Shown here piece by piece: positions 52,087-61,433 of a DNA stretch of 64,000 nucleotides (the stretch's first letter is position 1; each line of letters starts with the position of its first letter). The position numbers and the translations under genes were made by a program. The stretch comes from Phycisphaerae bacterium (GTDB taxonomy: Bacteria > Planctomycetota > Phycisphaerae > Sedimentisphaerales > Anaerobacaceae): the NCBI GenBank assembly GCA_028714255.1, contig JAQTMR010000009.1, positions 38,835-102,834 of the forward strand, written 5' to 3'. The notes below the pieces were generated by a model. The model saw nothing but the letters and a program-made list of their open reading frames with translations. It made no database searches and was not told the origin of the DNA.

Positions 52087-54930
52087 TTACCTCCCGATAA
52101 ATCTATGATATCTATGATTTCTTTGTCCCCGCCACGGGGTATGTTTTTCCACGCACTGATTTGTTCCCATCAGCCAGTTATCAGCCATTTCAGCAATATC
52201 CCAATAATCGACATACAGGTCCCTGTCGATATCGCCCGGCGCATACGTTACATCGCCTGGGATTACTTCGCCATAGGATTCATCATCAATATCTGTGCAG
52301 CCGAGCCAATTGTTTGCCAGAAGTGCGAAGTCCATAAAATCAACGGCCCAACTCGGCTGGATGTCCGCCGGCCAGTGAAGAGCTGGCGGTTGTCCCCCGC
52401 ATCCTCTTGAACTGATGGCCCAGACCCTGTTGTTGGAGTCACTGACAACTAAGGTGCCGTCCTCGGCGATTGCGGGAAAAGTGACCCAGCCGTCGCCTTC
52501 AAATCGGGATACCTCTTCGCCATCAGCATTGACCACGCAGACATAGCCATCGTCGCTTGCGGCGTAAATGAAACTATCTCTATCGACAGTTAATGTGAAA
52601 CCACCGACCATTCCCAGCCGGGTTATCCACTTGATTGTCCCGTCAGGATTAACCGCCCGCAGATATGGGTCATCGAAGCTGACGTATATCGTGCCATCGG
52701 GCCCTACCGCCGGCGATGACCAGTTGGAGGAACTTACGTATTTCAACCATTCAAATATATAAACACCAAACCAGTTTTCTGGGCAGAAACGATTAACATC
52801 ATATATTGTTCGCTCCGACACAGGGAGAGTAAGATACCGGTTCATCGCCCAACAACAGGGCTGATTGTCTGTCGCACAATAGTAGCCTGGACACGGTTGT
52901 AAATATGTTGACCAGATAATATTGCCTGTGCACGGGGCAATAGCGTATAGGTTCGGGTCGTTAATAAGCGTTTGATATATGGCTCCATCGGGTCCGACCG
53001 CCGGCGTGGCGAAAAGCCGGGCGGCTCTTGAGCTGTTCGGGTCGCAGGCAGAAGCAAACGGGCAATTCCACTTTACGCTGCCTGTGTTGGCGTCAAGGGC
53101 GTAAAGGTTCGGGTCATAAAACCCACCTGCGTAAACAGCACCGTTTCTTTCTATCACGGGCGTAGTTAAAACAGCTCCGTTCAATCGCCCCGGCCCTTTT
53201 GTTTCGAATGCCCACAAATCGCTGCCGTCCGCACCGAAGGCGTAAATAAGTCCATCCTCCGAGCTGACATAGATTTTGCCGCTGCAGCCGACTACCGGCG
53301 CCGAGTAAACCGGGGCGTCTGTCGTTTGCGTCCATCGCACGTCCCCATCCTCAATCGCATACAGCCAGCCGTTTTGCCCTGCAACGTAAACTATCCCGTA
53401 ATAGCCCACAGCGGGCGAGCCGACTATCGGGGTATTGATGTCACTGCTCCATAACAATTCGCCGTCGTTATTAATCGCGTACAAAAACCCATCTTCACAA
53501 CCAACGTATATCATGCCGCCGTGATGTCCAGACCGAGCAACAGCGACCTGCGAAGAGACCGGGCCATTGGTATCGAACACCCATTTGACACAACCGAGCA
53601 GCGGCCCTTTGTTATCGCTCAAATCCGGCGAGGGCAACAAACCTTTTCGCAGCCAGCCAAACGGCACCGGCGGCCTATGCGGATACGGTTTGATTGTGAA
53701 CAATTCGCTATCGACGCTTATCACATTTACATCACCATCGCCGGGCAAAATCGAAATCACGCACTGATTGGAGTCAATATGATTCGGTATTCGCCAAAGA
53801 TAACTGTTGGCATTCGTAATCCCATGCGCAATTGTCCGCCAGTTTCCGCCGGCGTTCGTACTCAATAATATATCAACACTTCCGACGCCGAACTGTGTCC
53901 ATTTGATTTTGCGTTTACTGCCTGTCGCCCATACTTCACCTTGCACAGGTTCGGTGACGACAATCATTTTCCCGTATTCATCGGCTCCCATATCAATGCA
54001 AGTACCGATGACTCTGGGCTGGCCGTCTATATCGGTTAGACCAAGTGCTTTGTAGAGCGGGCTTCCTGCGTCTATGCAGGGCGAATTGAAAAGCAAGTGA
54101 TAATCGCCTGACCCGACAAAGCAAGGGTCAGCATCGATATTGCCTATGCCTGTACCAGCCCAGTCCTGAATACAACTGTAGATTGGTTCCACAGAATCGT
54201 ATAATTGCGGATACTCACCCCCTGAATTACCCCAGATAATACAATTTGCAATCAGGCCGCTACAACCGAAGGTCCCGCCGCCATTAATACCGGCTGAATT
54301 GTCGGCTATAGTGCAACTGACAACAATAGGCTTGTTGTTCGTGCTGTATATTCCGCCGCCGCATATGCCAGCGGTATTGCCGGTTATAATACAGTTGGTA
54401 ATAGTTGGGCTGCTGTTGTCGCAGTAGATTCCGCCGCCGTAGGTGGCAGTATTACCGGTTATAGTACAACCGGTAATCATTGGCCTACCGGAGTCACAGC
54501 AGATTCCACCGCCGACGTCGGCTGTGTTTCCGCTGAGAATGCAGTTGGTTATTGTCGGGCTGGACCAAGAGCAGTAGATTCCACCGCCGTAAAAACTTGA
54601 ACCATTTGTAATGGTAAAGCCATCGAGAACAGAATTGGCATCTTCATTGTTATGGAAATAAAACCCTAGCCCTAAACCGCCGCAGTCGATAATACAATTT
54701 TCCGGACCGTTTTCAGAGCGAACAGTGATAGCTTTGCGGAGAAAATCTATGTTGTAATTCCCGGTGCCGGTGTAAATACCGGGGGCAACAAGGACGGTAT
54801 CGCCATTAACAGCAGCGTTTATAGCCGACTGAATGGTGGGATACTGACTCGGCACAAGCAGTTCCGCGCCGTGAGCGCAGGTCGCAAGCGCAACGAGCAT
54901 TAAAAAGACTGAGATGATTACATTTTTCAT
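52087..54930 (-). CDS. Large exported protein: beta helix, PQQ-like repeats, dockerin-like end
   Basis: 947 residues. Signal peptide (MKNVIISVFLMLVALATCAHGA). About 25-330 is a right-handed parallel beta helix (PTIQSAINAAVNGDTVLVAPGIY, then 25-residue rungs of the type GGGIYCDNSSPTITNC). About 330-430 is a linker domain. About 465-830 is PQQ/beta-propeller repeats (IYVGCEDGFLYAINNDGELLW). About 865-930 has two dockerin-like calcium segments (DFMDFALLANNWLG, DIDRDLYVDYWDIAEMADNWL). Likely surface or secreted polymer-binding protein. The first residues and the leader resemble those of the PEP-CTERM gene at 55595. Confidence 0.85.
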   Translation of the reverse strand: MKNVIISVFLMLVALATCAHGAELLVPSQYPTIQSAINAAVNGDTVLVAPGIYTGTGNYNIDFLRKAITVRSENGPENCIIDCGGLGLGFYFHNNEDANSVLDGFTITNGSSFYGGGIYCSWSSPTITNCILSGNTADVGGGICCDSGRPMITGCTITGNTATYGGGIYCDNSSPTITNCIITGNTAGICGGGIYSTNNKPIVVSCTIADNSAGINGGGTFGCSGLIANCIIWGNSGGEYPQLYDSVEPIYSCIQDWAGTGIGNIDADPCFVGSGDYHLLFNSPCIDAGSPLYKALGLTDIDGQPRVIGTCIDMGADEYGKMIVVTEPVQGEVWATGSKRKIKWTQFGVGSVDILLSTNAGGNWRTIAHGITNANSYLWRIPNHIDSNQCVISILPGDGDVNVISVDSELFTIKPYPHRPPVPFGWLRKGLLPSPDLSDNKGPLLGCVKWVFDTNGPVSSQVAVARSGHHGGMIYVGCEDGFLYAINNDGELLWSSDINTPIVGSPAVGYYGIVYVAGQNGWLYAIEDGDVRWTQTTDAPVYSAPVVGCSGKIYVSSEDGLIYAFGADGSDLWAFETKGPGRLNGAVLTTPVIERNGAVYAGGFYDPNLYALDANTGSVKWNCPFASACDPNSSRAARLFATPAVGPDGAIYQTLINDPNLYAIAPCTGNIIWSTYLQPCPGYYCATDNQPCCWAMNRYLTLPVSERTIYDVNRFCPENWFGVYIFEWLKYVSSSNWSSPAVGPDGTIYVSFDDPYLRAVNPDGTIKWITRLGMVGGFTLTVDRDSFIYAASDDGYVCVVNADGEEVSRFEGDGWVTFPAIAEDGTLVVSDSNNRVWAISSRGCGGQPPALHWPADIQPSWAVDFMDFALLANNWLGCTDIDDESYGEVIPGDVTYAPGDIDRDLYVDYWDIAEMADNWLMGTNQCVEKHTPWRGQRNHRYHRFIGR
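54350..54590 (-). repeat. 75-bp coding repeats of the beta helix
   Basis: The phrase ATTCCGCCGCCG (or ATTCCACCGCCG) on + recurs at 54350, 54428, 54503 and 54578, with steps of 78, 75 and 75 bases, each encoding one beta-helix rung. Confidence 0.75.
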
Positions 54931-55230
54931 ATTCCTGCCCTCTCAAAAATTTATGATAGATGTATCATTACGGCACTCGTCGGGACGTAGGCGCCGCCGG
55001 CCTCAACGCCTTTTTCAGCGTACCGAGCCGTGGCAGGACGCCCTTCATTCCCGACGAGAACGCCCCGCCGTAGCCCGACGGGTGCACCCTCGTGCCCACA
55101 CCATGTTGGGTGCGCCCGTGCCAAAACAGCCGGCTTGTTATCCGGTAATAAAATGCAAAAACAATTTTGTATTTGGTTTCATTCTTTTACCTTCCCGGCT
55201 GAAAACATCCGTTACTACAATTAAAGGCAC
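54931..55230 (-). promoter_or_regulatory. Leader of the beta-helix gene with a mini-ORF
   Basis: On the minus strand an ATG at 55182 (after GGAAGGTAAAAG) opens a 14-codon frame MKPNTKLFLHFITG that stops at 55138. Then follows about 165 bases of GC-rich palindromic sequence (CTCGTCGGGA at 54976-54985 with its complement at 55049-55058), and finally ATCATAAATTTTTGAGAGG before the gene. Start and end segments match the leader of the PEP-CTERM gene (56228-56420). Confidence 0.5.
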
Positions 55231-55305
55231 ATAACTCTGCTATCTGTTACAGTTTTTCTGAGAATTTTGTGAATTTTTCGGGAAAAACCATAAAAAAAGA
55301 AAAAA

Positions 55306-55330
55306 GCCGGGAGGGTTGCTCCCGGCTTTT
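55306..55330 (-). terminator. Rho-independent terminator
   Basis: GCCGGGAG (55306-55313) and CTCCCGGC (55319-55326) with a 5-base loop. On the minus strand the stem is followed by TTTTTTCTTTTTTT. It ends transcription from the PEP-CTERM gene. TTTT on the + side makes it weakly bidirectional. Confidence 0.85.
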
Positions 55331-55363
55331 CGGGTTTGCCCCTGGTAACATATAAGGAATTTA

Positions 55364-55537
55364 CTAATTCCGGCGCCACTGCCAAGGGCAATTCGGAGGA
55401 GGAAGTGTAATTCTTATCCTATCACAGCCGAAGAAGTATCAGCCTGACGTAAATTCATCAACGACGCTAACCTCAGTCGTACCTGTGCCAATGAGGTTAG
55501 AATTACCCGTAAGGTATGTAATTCCACCTTTGACAGG
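55364..55537 (-). pseudogene. Fragment of an exported-protein gene with an in-frame TGA
   Basis: Reading on minus gives GGITYLTGNSNLIGTGTTEV and SVVDEFTSG, then TGA (55441-55439), then YFFGCDRIRITLPPPNCPW to a TAG at 55364. The composition is that of the exported beta-rich proteins nearby. A Trp would fit at the TGA. There is no start codon upstream, so it looks like the broken end of a gene. Coding origin is inferred. Confidence 0.35.
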
Positions 55538-55594
55538 TTATTACTTCCTAAATAGTTGTTCGATTTGTGTTTTAACGTTTAAAAGAGCTCTGAA

Positions 55595-56227
55595 TTATGG
55601 TCTTTGTCTATTTCTTTTCACTAATGCTAAACTCCCCATCACAAGTAGGCAAGCCGTGCCGGGTTCAGGAACAGCCTCCAAATAAAAGGCCTGCTGATTG
55701 CCAACGTTAACCCAGTTATCTAATGTGCCGCCCAGTGACTCATAACAATTATATCCCAATCCCGCTATGCTGTTTGACCACAAAATGTGATAGGGCCAAC
55801 CGGTATAATCAGCATCCATGTGCAAACCAAACCAATATGTTTCGCCGGCATCTAAGTCTATAGGTGTCCCAAACTCGAAGTAGTATTTGTACTCATCCCC
55901 ACCGGGAGTTACCCTGCCCGTTGCATTCTTCACCACGTTTTGGCCATTTCCCGAGCTAATTATTGTACCTGGCATTCCAGAAGCATTCGCAAAGATGAAG
56001 TATTCCAGCGTACCATCCCAAAGCAAAATATGGTCTTCCATAGTCCAGAAACAACCCTTTGTTAAAATCGTGTCCTGCGTTACAGTAAAGTCATCTGCGA
56101 GCAGCCGATCCATAACGCTATTAAAGTAATAAATCGATGGCTTACCATTATCGAAAGCAATGTATTCTGCTTTTGTAGCTAATGTTAGTGCCAAAACAAT
56201 CGTAAACATGATAATTACATTTTTCAT
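55595..56227 (-). CDS. PEP-CTERM exported protein
   Basis: 210 residues. Signal peptide (MKNVIIMFTIVLALTLATKA), a beta-rich body with aromatic residues (about 20-180), and at the end a PEP-CTERM sorting tail: AVPEPGTACLLVMGSLAL followed by basic VKRNRQRP. Such proteins are cut by an exosortase and go to the envelope or biofilm. No exosortase gene is in the window. AGGGCAGG precedes the ATG. It shares its leader with the beta-helix gene and ends at a terminator about 270 bases downstream. Confidence 0.88.
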   Translation of the reverse strand: MKNVIIMFTIVLALTLATKAEYIAFDNGKPSIYYFNSVMDRLLADDFTVTQDTILTKGCFWTMEDHILLWDGTLEYFIFANASGMPGTIISSGNGQNVVKNATGRVTPGGDEYKYYFEFGTPIDLDAGETYWFGLHMDADYTGWPYHILWSNSIAGLGYNCYESLGGTLDNWVNVGNQQAFYLEAVPEPGTACLLVMGSLALVKRNRQRP

Positions 56228-56420
56228 TTTCCTGCCCTTTCAAAAATTTATGATGAATAGATATGATGGCACGGGCGCGACACCTGCCCCCGCCCTGCAG
56301 GCGCGCAGCCGTACACAGATTGCTGATTTTAGACTTCCAGTAATAAAATGCGCAAAAACGGCTTTGTGTTTGGCTAACTCCATTTTTCCCTCTTAAGCCA
56401 GCACAAAAAGATGCAACAGC
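56228..56420 (-). promoter_or_regulatory. Leader of the PEP-CTERM gene with a mini-ORF
   Basis: On minus an ATG at 56383 (after GAGGG) opens a 47-codon frame beginning MELAKHKAVFAHFITG and stopping at 56240, 12 bases before the gene start. Segments around the mini-ORF start and the final ATCATAAATTTTTGAAAGG match the leader at 54931-55230. The middle differs and is GC-rich (CCTGCAGG, GGGCGGGGGCAGG). Confidence 0.5.
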
Positions 56421-56952
56421 GCAATAAATAATTGTAACTGTCACATTTCAGAAGGCGGGGTCAGTATGAAATGGGTACAAAATTATGATGGCAAAGACAA
56501 AAATTATAAATTTTTTGGCCCAGCCTTCACGTCTTTCTGATTATTCACCCAATATTTTAACACGAAGCATTTGATTTGGCAAGCAATTTTTGAAGATTTT
56601 TGCAAGTCCCCCATTCCAAGAAAAAGAAGCTATCCGACAATACAGGACATAACTGTGAAGGTATAGTGAAATATCGAACAAGAAAAACCAAATAACAGTA
56701 TTTGGATAAGTATAAACCTTCGTTTAAAAACGCCGGATTATAAGCAGGCTTAATAGTATGTTCAGTTTTGCCTATGGGAGATATTTTTGAATAATAATAA
56801 GTCCAAGTACAGGCTTTTCTATAATTACCTTATTTACAGTACGTTATGTGGCTATCCGCCACTGCTATATAGACCGTAGTTCTACGGGTTTTCGGCTGTC
56901 TTCGCATATTGACATTGACGAATGCGGCTTTAATGGTTAACATAGGGCGTTT
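56421..56952. other. Spacer between the PEP-CTERM gene and folC, with hairpins
   Basis: About 530 bases without a credible gene. The part before folC has three small stems: GTGGC/GCCAC (56848-56862), CCGTAG/CTACGG (56874-56887) and CGCAT/ATGCG (56903-56926). They could be a structured folC leader. I do not recognise a known riboswitch. Confidence 0.5.
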
Positions 56953-58410
56953 ATGGCAAAATCCGTAAAAACTACCGGAAAGAAACGGACGAAAAAACGC
57001 ACTTCAAAAACAGCCGAAGTCAAGTCCAAAAAAGCCTTTAGAAGCTATAAAGAGGCTATAAGCTATCTTTACGCGCGGACAAACTACGAAAAAGAGACAA
57101 TCATGCGGTATAACGTTACGACGTTTAACCTCGACAGGATGGAAAAGCTGCTTTCCTTAATGGGCAAACCGCACAAAAAAATCGCCACGGTCCACATAGC
57201 CGGCACAAAAGGCAAAGGCTCTACAGCAACGATGCTGGCAAAGATGTTAGAAGCCAACAACTACAATGTAGGTCTATACACTTCGCCGCACGTAGTACAC
57301 CTGCATGAACGGATTATGGTCAATTCAAAAATGATTAGCGACCGTGAAATGCTCGGGCTGCTGAACCGTATCTATGCACCGGTTGAAAAGATGTCTAAAA
57401 CGGAGGCTCCTACATTCTTCGAGATAATGACGGCACTGGCATTTATGCATTTTGCGGACGCCAAGACCGACATAGCCATAATTGAAACCGGGTTAGGCGG
57501 CAGACTGGACAGTACCAACGTAATTCAGCCTGAAGTGGTGGGTATAACAAGTTTGAGCATCGACCATCAACATCAGCTCGGCAAAACCCTTGACAGTATC
57601 GCCAAGGAGAAGGCCGGTGTTTTCAAAAAAGGTATCCCGATAATTACTGTTCAACAGGACCCGGCAGCAATGCAGGTTCTAAAAGCGCAGGCGGCAGCCG
57701 TTAAAGCGCCGCTCTGCATTACGGGCAAGGACATTGATTTCTCATATCGATTCGAAACTTCGCGGGACACCGGGCCGCATATGAGGGTCTGTCTTGCAAC
57801 ACCGACGAGCAAATTCGAACATCTTCGAGTTCCCCTGCACGGCAAACATCAGGCCATCAACTGCGGTTTGGCGCTGGCGATACTGGACAAACTTAAATCC
57901 GGCGGCTACGAAATAGATAATGAAAAAGCGATTGAGGGATTGGGAAAAGTCTGGCTGGCCGGTCGAATGGAGATGATTTGTGACGACCCGAGAATTATGA
58001 TTGACGGCGCCCACAACGCCGCGAGCATCAAGGCACTGATACACGCAATAGGTCAGAATATTCCATACGATTCCATGGTGATAATCTTCGGCTGCAACAA
58101 TGACAAAGACGCAGCGGGGATGCTCGACAAATTGCAATATGGAGCAGATAAGGTGATATTTACGCGGAGCAGCTCGGCAAAGGCGATGTCGCCTGAAGAA
58201 CTGGCGGAAATATATAATGAGATATGCGGCAAGATGTACCAGACCGCGACGAGTTTAGGCGAAGCATTGCGGCTCGCACGAAGCGCAGTGAACAAAGAGG
58301 ATTTGATTTGCATTACCGGCAGCTTCTACCTTATCAGCGAGGCAAGAATGCGTTTCGAGAACAACTTACCCGCGAATATCCAAAGAAGCATGGCCACTGC
58401 CACGGTATAA
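56953..58410 (+). CDS. folC: Folylpolyglutamate / dihydrofolate synthase
   Basis: 485 residues. It adds glutamate to dihydropteroate and folates using ATP. Mur-ligase fold: IAGTKGKGSTATMLA P-loop, YTSPHVVHLHERI, ETGLGGRLDSTN, SIDHQHQLGKTLDSIAKEKAGVFK, then MICDDPRIMIDGAHNAAS. The first 30 residues are a Lys/Thr-rich extension (TGKKRTKKRTSK) not found in standard FolC and of unknown use. It may be disordered or the true start may be later (the ATG at 57103 is already inside the domain). Confidence 0.93.
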   Translation: MAKSVKTTGKKRTKKRTSKTAEVKSKKAFRSYKEAISYLYARTNYEKETIMRYNVTTFNLDRMEKLLSLMGKPHKKIATVHIAGTKGKGSTATMLAKMLEANNYNVGLYTSPHVVHLHERIMVNSKMISDREMLGLLNRIYAPVEKMSKTEAPTFFEIMTALAFMHFADAKTDIAIIETGLGGRLDSTNVIQPEVVGITSLSIDHQHQLGKTLDSIAKEKAGVFKKGIPIITVQQDPAAMQVLKAQAAAVKAPLCITGKDIDFSYRFETSRDTGPHMRVCLATPTSKFEHLRVPLHGKHQAINCGLALAILDKLKSGGYEIDNEKAIEGLGKVWLAGRMEMICDDPRIMIDGAHNAASIKALIHAIGQNIPYDSMVIIFGCNNDKDAAGMLDKLQYGADKVIFTRSSSAKAMSPEELAEIYNEICGKMYQTATSLGEALRLARSAVNKEDLICITGSFYLISEARMRFENNLPANIQRSMATATV

Positions 58411-58449
58411 CCTGACCGCAGCTTTCAATCTTTTCTCCACTACGGTCTT

Positions 58450-61404
58450 TTATTTCGGTTTTTCCACCTGCTCGACGATTTTACCAAGCTCTTTCCCATC
58501 TGTTAATCGATACTGAAATGCAGTAGTAATACTTCCGTCTGCCGGTATCGTTTTTTCCACATGCATTTCAATCCGTCCATCTTTTGTTCGTCGCTGCATA
58601 TCCTCCGGAGTTGTGCTAACCAGTTCAGCACCTTCGGGTAACAGATATGTTTCTATTCGCAGAGTCGGCTGACCTGCAGCAGGCCGGTGTTTCATGAAGT
58701 ACCGAAAGGTATCTTTACTGCCGGGGACCGGTTTTACAAGTTCATCCATTACTCCCTCACTGGTGTACTCCATTACTTCGCCAGGCAAAACCGGCTCGTT
58801 GAAAACTGCCTCGTAGTGATAGATATCTTCATCGTGGGTACTTGTAAATTTTACAGGTCTGCCTTTGGCGTCGCTCATGTCTTTAACATGCACAAAATCC
58901 GAATTGATAAAACGAATCTCGGCTATTTCACTGCCACTTTTATTTATCTGCCTGATGGTGGTTTTAAATAAACACGTCCCATCAAGCTGAATATCCTCAA
59001 ATACCTCCTGCGTATACGGCGTCTCGGCACGCTTATTTACGCTCTTTGCTTTTGCGATTAACTCTTCGGGGATAGGCGTCTGTTTACCATCTTCGCTTTT
59101 CGTTGCAAACAGGATGACGTATCGCTCTGCCGGTACACCCTGGGCACTTTGGAAGTTTTGATGGCTGGGACTGTTAATGCCCACCCAGTAAACCTTTCCC
59201 GGCTCCAACTCTACCGGCAACCTGCAGGTTGTCCTGCTTTGGTCATAGCTGGGCCGCCCAGTCGTCTTTGGATACATCTCACCACCCGTCCAGGACCAGG
59301 ATTTGTCCATCATCCGCTCGTCAAAGGTAACTGTAATTTCTCGAAGCTCTGGCGAAACATCATCAGCATAAATAGTGGGACTGGTTCCAACCACCGTTGG
59401 CCCCTGACCGGTCTTGTCACCACTTTTATCTATTTCTCCTTTTTTATTCTCCCTTAATTGCTCGATAAACTTCTCGTCCATTTCTTTCTGTTTTTTGGTA
59501 TCCGCCCAATCTGCGTTTGATGTCCATTCTACTTTTTCGGTCGAACACATGGGTTTACCTTTTTGACTGTTCCACCAGTCAGCCCATTTTTGCCAGTTGA
59601 CACCAAAATTTTCTCCGGTAAGTCTTACGAGAGAAATCTGGGCCCAGAACCGCGTATTTTGGTTATAATGATAAACAAGGTGAATCAGCTCGGGTATGAC
59701 CGAATCATCGCCGACGATACCTAACGCCATGACAGCCTGCCAGCGATAGCGATTGTCCTTATCGATTCGCTCTGCAGCTACTTTAAGCAGCGGCTCTACC
59801 GCTCTTTTGCTTTTTATAGCCGCCAGACCGTCTATAGCAGTGTAATACTCTCTACGCTCCGGACCTTTAAGAATCTCTATCCATATTTCTTCTAACTCCT
59901 TCTTGGCAGACTTGGAAAGTTTTGTATATTCACTCTTGTCAGGGTCGGAGCCAAACCTCTCTTGTGTCCACTCCATATAGAGCTTTTGTTCTTCATTTAA
60001 GTTCTCCAAACTATCCGAAGGTTCGAGGGCAAAATCGATGACTTTTTCTTTTTCTGAGCCGAAAATTTTTGTGCCGAACCATCCCTTTTGAGTCTTGTAG
60101 CCGGAAGCCTCGCATTTTATGTTGTGCTCTTCGTACCAGGTATTATAAGAGTAGAAGCCATTAACATCGGTAGTAGCTGACTGTTTACCCTCAGCGTACC
60201 CATCGTCACCTACTTTTGCTCCCGCAACCGGTCGGCCCGTATCAGCATCGGTAACAATGCCTTTGATAACAAACTCGGGCGGCCCGGATTCCGCTCTTGC
60301 CATAGGCAGAAAAATTGCGGCGAAGAGCAAAAGAGTAACCAGGCCGAGGATGCCGAGCTTTGCGGTTTTCGGAACGGGTCTGTCCAACATTCTTTTAATC
60401 CTGCTTTTTAATGCGCTCTTAGATTCCACAACTCCTATCAAACGCAGAGATAAAACGGGACGGTTAAACGCTATCTTCGCGACCTCCACGAGCGTCTGCG
60501 GGTACTGGTGGGCGCTGGCGCCCATAGCAACCTGAACAGCCTCGTCAACAGCCTGCTCACGCAGTCTGCGGATTACGGTGTTTGCCAACCACAATAAAGG
60601 ATTATAGAAATAAATAATCTGCAAAATGGTCTGGGCGAGATTTATCCATAAATCACCCCGCCTGATATGCGCAAGCTCGTGCAGAAGAACCGGCCTAAGG
60701 CGACTTGAACCCAGAGTCGGAGCCAAATTCTGCGGCACCAAAACCACGGGCCTCAACAATCCGCACACCGCAGGGCTGGCGGTATTGGCGGAAACCTTTA
60801 AGTCAACTTTGCTCTTTATACCCATCTGCCCGCAACAGAAGCTGAAGGTATCGTTCATTAATTGGGTGGGATTTTGGGCCTGAGCGACGAGGCCGATGAC
60901 AAAAATTGACCGCTGCAACAACAATAAGCCCATAGCCGAAGCTACAGCACCCCAGGCCAAAAACACAACGCCCTGCCAGGTTAACGGCGATGGTGACACT
61001 GCCAACGAACTGACAACTGCCACGCCGGTCCCGGACGGATTTGTTATCGCCGGTTTAAGAGCCGTCGGCGGTGCAACTGTCATCACAGACATTTTTGTTT
61101 CTATCGTCCGCGGAAAATTCATTGGCTGCGCAGCAACGCTCGTATCACTTACCTTTATACTTGCCAGCTCGTCACCAAACCAGGAACCGAAACTTACAGG
61201 CGACGACAAAGTCGTCGGCAGAACCAGCTTTATAAGCACCAGTACCCAGAGCCAATATCGAAAGACCGCCCGCACTTTTTTTCGCAGCAGCAAATCCGCC
61301 AGGAACAAAACCACTATTAATACAGCGGACTGGACAAGCATCGGAACTGCAAAGTCCACAAACACAGAACCGAAAGAATTGATTTGTTCTAAAATCGTAT
61401 TCAT
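58450..61404 (-). CDS. M56 (BlaR1/MecR1-type) sensor protease with extra exported domains
   Basis: 984 residues. N-terminal membrane zinc protease: TM helices in 15-60 and 145-170, the zinc motif LLHELAHIRRGD (about 241) and EQAVDEAVQ, and another TM at about 350-370. Beyond it come a carboxypeptidase-regulatory-like domain (about 376-450), a HEAT-like region (about 518-595), an Ig-like Big_5 domain (about 661-767) and a beta-rich end. BlaR1 has a penicillin-binding sensor there. This one does not, so it senses something else. It lies 29 bases after the blaI gene. GGAGA precedes the ATG. Confidence 0.88.
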   Translation of the reverse strand: MNTILEQINSFGSVFVDFAVPMLVQSAVLIVVLFLADLLLRKKVRAVFRYWLWVLVLIKLVLPTTLSSPVSFGSWFGDELASIKVSDTSVAAQPMNFPRTIETKMSVMTVAPPTALKPAITNPSGTGVAVVSSLAVSPSPLTWQGVVFLAWGAVASAMGLLLLQRSIFVIGLVAQAQNPTQLMNDTFSFCCGQMGIKSKVDLKVSANTASPAVCGLLRPVVLVPQNLAPTLGSSRLRPVLLHELAHIRRGDLWINLAQTILQIIYFYNPLLWLANTVIRRLREQAVDEAVQVAMGASAHQYPQTLVEVAKIAFNRPVLSLRLIGVVESKSALKSRIKRMLDRPVPKTAKLGILGLVTLLLFAAIFLPMARAESGPPEFVIKGIVTDADTGRPVAGAKVGDDGYAEGKQSATTDVNGFYSYNTWYEEHNIKCEASGYKTQKGWFGTKIFGSEKEKVIDFALEPSDSLENLNEEQKLYMEWTQERFGSDPDKSEYTKLSKSAKKELEEIWIEILKGPERREYYTAIDGLAAIKSKRAVEPLLKVAAERIDKDNRYRWQAVMALGIVGDDSVIPELIHLVYHYNQNTRFWAQISLVRLTGENFGVNWQKWADWWNSQKGKPMCSTEKVEWTSNADWADTKKQKEMDEKFIEQLRENKKGEIDKSGDKTGQGPTVVGTSPTIYADDVSPELREITVTFDERMMDKSWSWTGGEMYPKTTGRPSYDQSRTTCRLPVELEPGKVYWVGINSPSHQNFQSAQGVPAERYVILFATKSEDGKQTPIPEELIAKAKSVNKRAETPYTQEVFEDIQLDGTCLFKTTIRQINKSGSEIAEIRFINSDFVHVKDMSDAKGRPVKFTSTHDEDIYHYEAVFNEPVLPGEVMEYTSEGVMDELVKPVPGSKDTFRYFMKHRPAAGQPTLRIETYLLPEGAELVSTTPEDMQRRTKDGRIEMHVEKTIPADGSITTAFQYRLTDGKELGKIVEQVEKPK

Positions 61405-61433
61405 AATGAGTTCTCCATTTATCCGGATATCAT

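Noticed and set aside
55300..55600. TGA read as tryptophan (alternative code)
   Set aside because: serA and metY end with TGA at the expected family length, so TGA is a stop here. The fragment is better seen as a pseudogene.
56840..56926. Cyclic-di-GMP (GEMM) or other known riboswitch before folC
   Set aside because: The conserved core bases of the classes I can recall are not present.
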